From Pholis gunnellus (lineage: Eukaryota > Chordata > Actinopteri > Perciformes > Pholidae), in the NCBI GenBank assembly GCA_910591455.2, contig OU342820.1, positions 4,633,564-4,697,563 of the forward strand: a stretch of 64,000 nt of DNA, given 5' to 3'. The notes below the pieces were generated by a model. It had not been told where the DNA came from, ran no database searches, and saw only the letters and a list, made by a program, of their open reading frames with translations. Within the stretch, counting starts at the first letter, position 1; every line of letters starts with the position of its first letter. Below, piece after piece: positions 59,791-64,000 of this stretch. Both the position numbers and the translations under genes were made by a program.

Positions 59791-62700
59791 TTAAAACAAA
59801 TCACAAATATATGGTTTTATTCCTAATTTCCCATTAGTCTGCAGTTTTAGTTTAGTTGTCCAGGACTGTTTTCAATACACGTGTGTGTATGTGGGATTGA
59901 CTCAAAATAAACTACAGTGCCGATGTTCCTGGTAATGAAGGAAGACGTGCCAACATGTGGTTCTTTGTGGGGTCGAGCTCTATAGCACAGAGGAATAAGC
60001 TATAGTGGCCTCTGGCTACACAAACAATACTTTTTTTTGACAATATGAAAAATATAGAACACCATCAGCTTGATCCTTTAAGAGCGTTCACACCATGAAG
60101 ATGTGCTGATTCGCCGGTAGGCCTTCCACAATAATGAGGAGACAAACTCAAAGAATTATTGACTGATGGATGAGCACTCCGTGAAACAAAAGAGGAGGCG
60201 GCGCGATAAAGAGACTCTACTGCACTACATAGATATTGATCACTTCAAACCCCGACTCAGATTGGATATCTAAACCCTCGCCAAGAATCGGGCTCACGCC
60301 GTCTCAGTTTAGCCGGGCGGAGTGGGAGGGAGGCAGCTGGAGATAGATATAGCTCGCATTCCTCACACATCTAACCTGCACTCTGAACTCGCTTCACGCG
60401 GCCCAGCCAGTAAAAGTGTTCTCTAGTGTCTTCATACCTGTGGCCCTGGGAATGGAGAAACAAAAGGAAAGGGAATAAAAAGGAAAGGAAAAAGAGTAAC
60501 AAGTAAAAGAGGGAAGAACAAAAATCATATTCGACGCCGAACGAATCCATTTTTTACCAAGTTGTCATCTATTCAATTACATTTTCTCCAGAGACATTCG
60601 GATACGCACAGAAGCTTACTATAAAAGTAACGTTCCGTGGTTCATGATACTGACAGACTTCCTGCATACACATTACATCAAAGCCTCTCAATGCAAAGCC
60701 CCTCTTTGAAGTCAGCAGGCTTAAAAACCCAATGACATGTATAATAATTCACCATTAATGACTGTTTATTAGTTCTCCAGAGATAAGGGAGAGGAGTCAA
60801 CAACTAGAGAGCGTGAACTTCAGATCTACATTTCGCGCCTGCAAAAATGAGATGTTGGACTTCTGGTGTGTTCAGTAAAAGACCTCGTGGGAACTTCGGG
60901 CATGAGGACGGGACAATGTGGATTAGTTATCACTGTGACCTCTGTGTGAATAAGCATCACATCATGAGTGACTACATTATAATGAAAGGTCTACTTGTGA
61001 CCCCTTGTCACATGTCACAAGGTTCTCTGCACTGCTGTCATAAGGCGGTTAACAGCTGATCAATAGAAATGATTTTGTGGACAAATGTGCAAAATGTCCA
61101 CATGGAAATGTCCACAGTACTAAGTGTAAAAAGAATATGTAATGTACAGAAGATGTGCCTTAATGTAACGCTCATAGACAGATGTGAGGATGTTAATGTA
61201 ATGTGTAGTGTCACGGCTCAGTACCAACTCTTAAAAGCGGTTAATAGACTGGCAACCAAGATTCAGCTATACAATGCAATGCTTCGCAGTATCATTTTTC
61301 CGTCCAGCTCAAAGATGCCAGGATACTTCGCCTCCCGGGACCCAACGATAAATCGATGACTCGTTTGCTGGATTCATCGATCACAAAACTAAACTTAAAC
61401 CGACGCCAAGTGGCTCTCATTGCACTGAACGATTTATTTCTTGAGGCTGGCCCAGGTACAGTCATCTCACACTGTCCTTGCCCCGTTCTTACGGCATCCC
61501 ATGGTGCAACAGCACCCACTTTAGAAATCACCGTTCTAGCCCGTTTATATTGTACATTTATACTACATTCTATGTAGTATTTATGACTGGTTTGTTGTTC
61601 ATATCAAAGCCAATTAAATTCGTACGTTTAATCTCCATATTGGCACATTTTTTCAGTCTGTGTTCACTGTTCAGTATCATTCATTTATATTTATCCACAT
61701 CTCTATGCACTTTGCTGCTGTTTGCCTTTTTCCAGTTAGTTGCTAAGCTGCATTTTGTTGTCTCAGTGAAATGACAATAAAATTTGAATCCTACAAATCC
61801 CTCCAAAATCTGGAGGAAAGCCTTCCCCAGGAGAGCGCGGGCTGTTACAGCAACAAATGAATACTTACAGTTTGGGAATTACGCGTTGAACAATTCAGAG
61901 TCACAGCAGAGCCGGAGTTACAGCAGCAACAGTCGTGACAGTACGGCAGTTAGTGTTAGTCCCACCGAGAGAACTTTGTCACGGAGAGCGATTTGATACA
62001 CAGGCAGAGATCAAAGGATACGCAAAGATCAAGACAAATTAGATCCGTGGCACACAACGACATCTGGAGTCCCACAGGTGGGAGGCGTGCCGGGATTTTG
62101 GCAACATGTGAAGGAGGAATAATGAGGAGCTGCGACTGTTCGTGAAGGAGGAGCACCACCGGGAGTTGAATATGAGGAAGAGAAGCTCAATAGAGATGCA
62201 CAAAGTCACTGAAACCCCCCGGGAGGGGGGACTGTTATCGCCTCATGACAGCGGCCCTCAGCACATACATGCACACAGGCATTCACGCAGCGAGAGAGCA
62301 TATGGATACGATACTGTGTATGTGGCCTGGAGGTTAATGAGATCAGATATGGGTGACGTTTTAGTTGGCAGTGTCGCCAGTGTTTCACAGACATCTATTC
62401 TCACGGTAGCCCCGAGGAAACAGGCTCATACGATGGACGTTAATCTTTTGAGACCTTGCGTATCATCTCCTCCGGACACGGCGAGACGGTCAGACGACCC
62501 GATGGCCGAACGGCCCCGATGACGAGGAGGGTCGGCGACTAACGGTGCTAAGAAGAAGCAGGCTGGAGCATAAAAACGGATGTGAATTGAATCCCGTGGA
62601 GGCTTGTGACCCAGGGGAAAACCCCCACCGTCATGAGACCAGAACAGAAAGTCTCTTTCTTTTTATTTTATTTTATTCCATCTGTGACTATAACCAATGC

Positions 62701-64000
62701 GATCTGGGTCTGTTAAATTACCCGACAAATTGTGGTGGAAATTAATTTCTCAGTGAGAGTTGATACTATAACTGAAATGATGTCAAATATCAGTCTAAAG
62801 TGGCGCCCTGGAAACTTCATACAAGCTATTGCTTCCACACATTATGCAGTAAAGAACAATGCTTCTCTTCGGCTTCAAAGGAGCTGAAGGACACGCACCT
62901 GATTTACATTTTATAAATTAGCAAAGTAGAGAATGTCCGTGTCTCTTTTATGAAGACAGCGCGCTAAACCATGGACTTCAAAAAGAATTCCCCTCAGCGT
63001 TAAAAAAACATGCAGAAATCCTTCACCTTCCAAGGCTGCCGTCTCTACCTCTCCTGGGTTTGATCTTTTCACACACACGTTTCTATATAAAGATAAATGG
63101 AGGCTGCTTGCCTGTACCAAGTGAAATGTTTACTGAGGCTTCTGATGCACACAGTTAAAAAGTGCACATCGAGCCAAAGAACATAACAGTGGGAGTACTG
63201 CAACAAGCGGCTAGGTAAGAAAGAGGCAATCTGTGCCAGGAGAAGCACAGATTTCAAAGTCTGTATTATTTACAGGAGGGGCGGCATCGCATCTCCTCCA
63301 ACCTTATCGTCTCCCAGGGGGTTCAAAATGGCCTTTTACAGCTGTCACTTCCTCTTAACGCACGACTCACTGTTCAGGTCTGGCGAGGAGCGATCGAGAG
63401 TGGGTGTGAAGTGTTCGAGCATCGTTGGTACACAAGAGCCGAGGCGCTGTCTGCTTCTGGTTTTAAAAGTATAACTACAACAGAAGTATCTGCTCTTTCT
63501 CTCAAGAAGTGGAACTGTAGTATGATGAGAATAACAATCTTCAGAGTGGCAAGATCCCGAAGAAACGTCAGTTAGGGGGCAGAAATGAATTTCAATCCGT
63601 TTCAACACATTGAAAAGCTTTTGTTCTGTTACTACTTGACAACACAAGCACACATTCGTTGGCAAAGTCTGTCTGAGCCAAGCTAATGTTGACTGTGCAA
63701 AAACATTGTGTGTAACATGTCTGTGTCATCTGCAACACCCCCACAACGCCATTACCACGAGAATAGGTCCCATTAGCTCAGGTTTTCTGCAACACCGCAA
63801 ACTTTTTAAAAACGTTTTGATCAATCCCCTTAGAGTATACCTGTACTCGTCAAAAATGCCAAGTGTGTGGTCCTGTGTGAAACTGAATCGTCTGGCGAGT
63901 ACGTTCTTACGATTAAAATTTTTTTTTTTTTAAAGTTAAATGTTGTTTTGACTGTCACCCACAATTTAAAAATCGGTTCAGATTTGAAAATCTTGTAGTG

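Larger units (their letters stand above)
58633..64000 (-). other. palm3 5' intron/upstream flank
   Basis: The first palm3 exon should lie here or beyond the window. A donor-like GGCCACAG|GTATGA at 60438/60437 is one candidate end of a non-coding exon. The stretch near 60.3 kb is GC-richer. Repeats occupy 59.0-59.8 kb. 61.0-64.0 kb shows no gene I can support; the ACAATAAAATTTGAATC words near 61.77 kb may be the 3' end of a retroelement. Confidence 0.4.

Overview
The window looks like teleost fish genomic DNA. It is AT-leaning and dense in (CA)n/(GT)n, (GA)n and mono-C/G microsatellites. It carries several repeat families familiar from fish genomes, has intron-containing genes, and contains a 500-N scaffold gap at 18878-19377. 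All four genes I can support are on the minus strand.

Layout. 1-8.9 kb holds microsatellites and no supported gene. 8.9-11.6 kb is nfil3-like gene 1, a 608-aa bZIP repressor with its coding region in one exon. 11.6-18 kb is its upstream region, GC-richer than its surroundings, with many perfect ROR/REV-ERB elements, CACGTG E-boxes and G/C homopolymers. 21.8-24.3 kb is a second, diverged nfil3-like gene in the same orientation (397 aa from the first ATG of its coding exon), with an E-box, a perfect D-box and a RORE-type site just upstream. 24.3-42.7 kb is repeat-rich and without a supported gene. 42.7-48.3 kb is a misp3-like gene, for which I reassembled three coding exons (861 aa). 51.2-58.6 kb is a paralemmin gene, best matched to palm3, with seven coding exons whose phases all agree (420 aa, ending in a CSVM prenylation box). 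58.7-64 kb is upstream sequence with dispersed repeats.

How the genes relate. The palm3 and misp3 genes are adjacent and co-oriented, as I recall for human PALM3 and MISP3 on 19p13.12. The related pair PALM-MISP and the fused PALM2-AKAP2 locus have the same logic. Both encoded proteins are expected at the membrane/actin cortex. The nfil3-like genes encode nuclear D-box repressors of the circadian and immune type, and both carry clock-type cis-element candidates. NFIL3 and PALM2-AKAP2 lie on the same human chromosome arm (9q), so nfil3 + palm + misp in one 50-kb window may preserve an old linkage.

I found no CRISPR array, operon, integrated virus or clearly new molecular system. The most interesting signals are the apparent RORE cluster upstream of nfil3-like 1, the contrasting element set of nfil3-like 2, and the fully phased palm3 and misp3 exon models.
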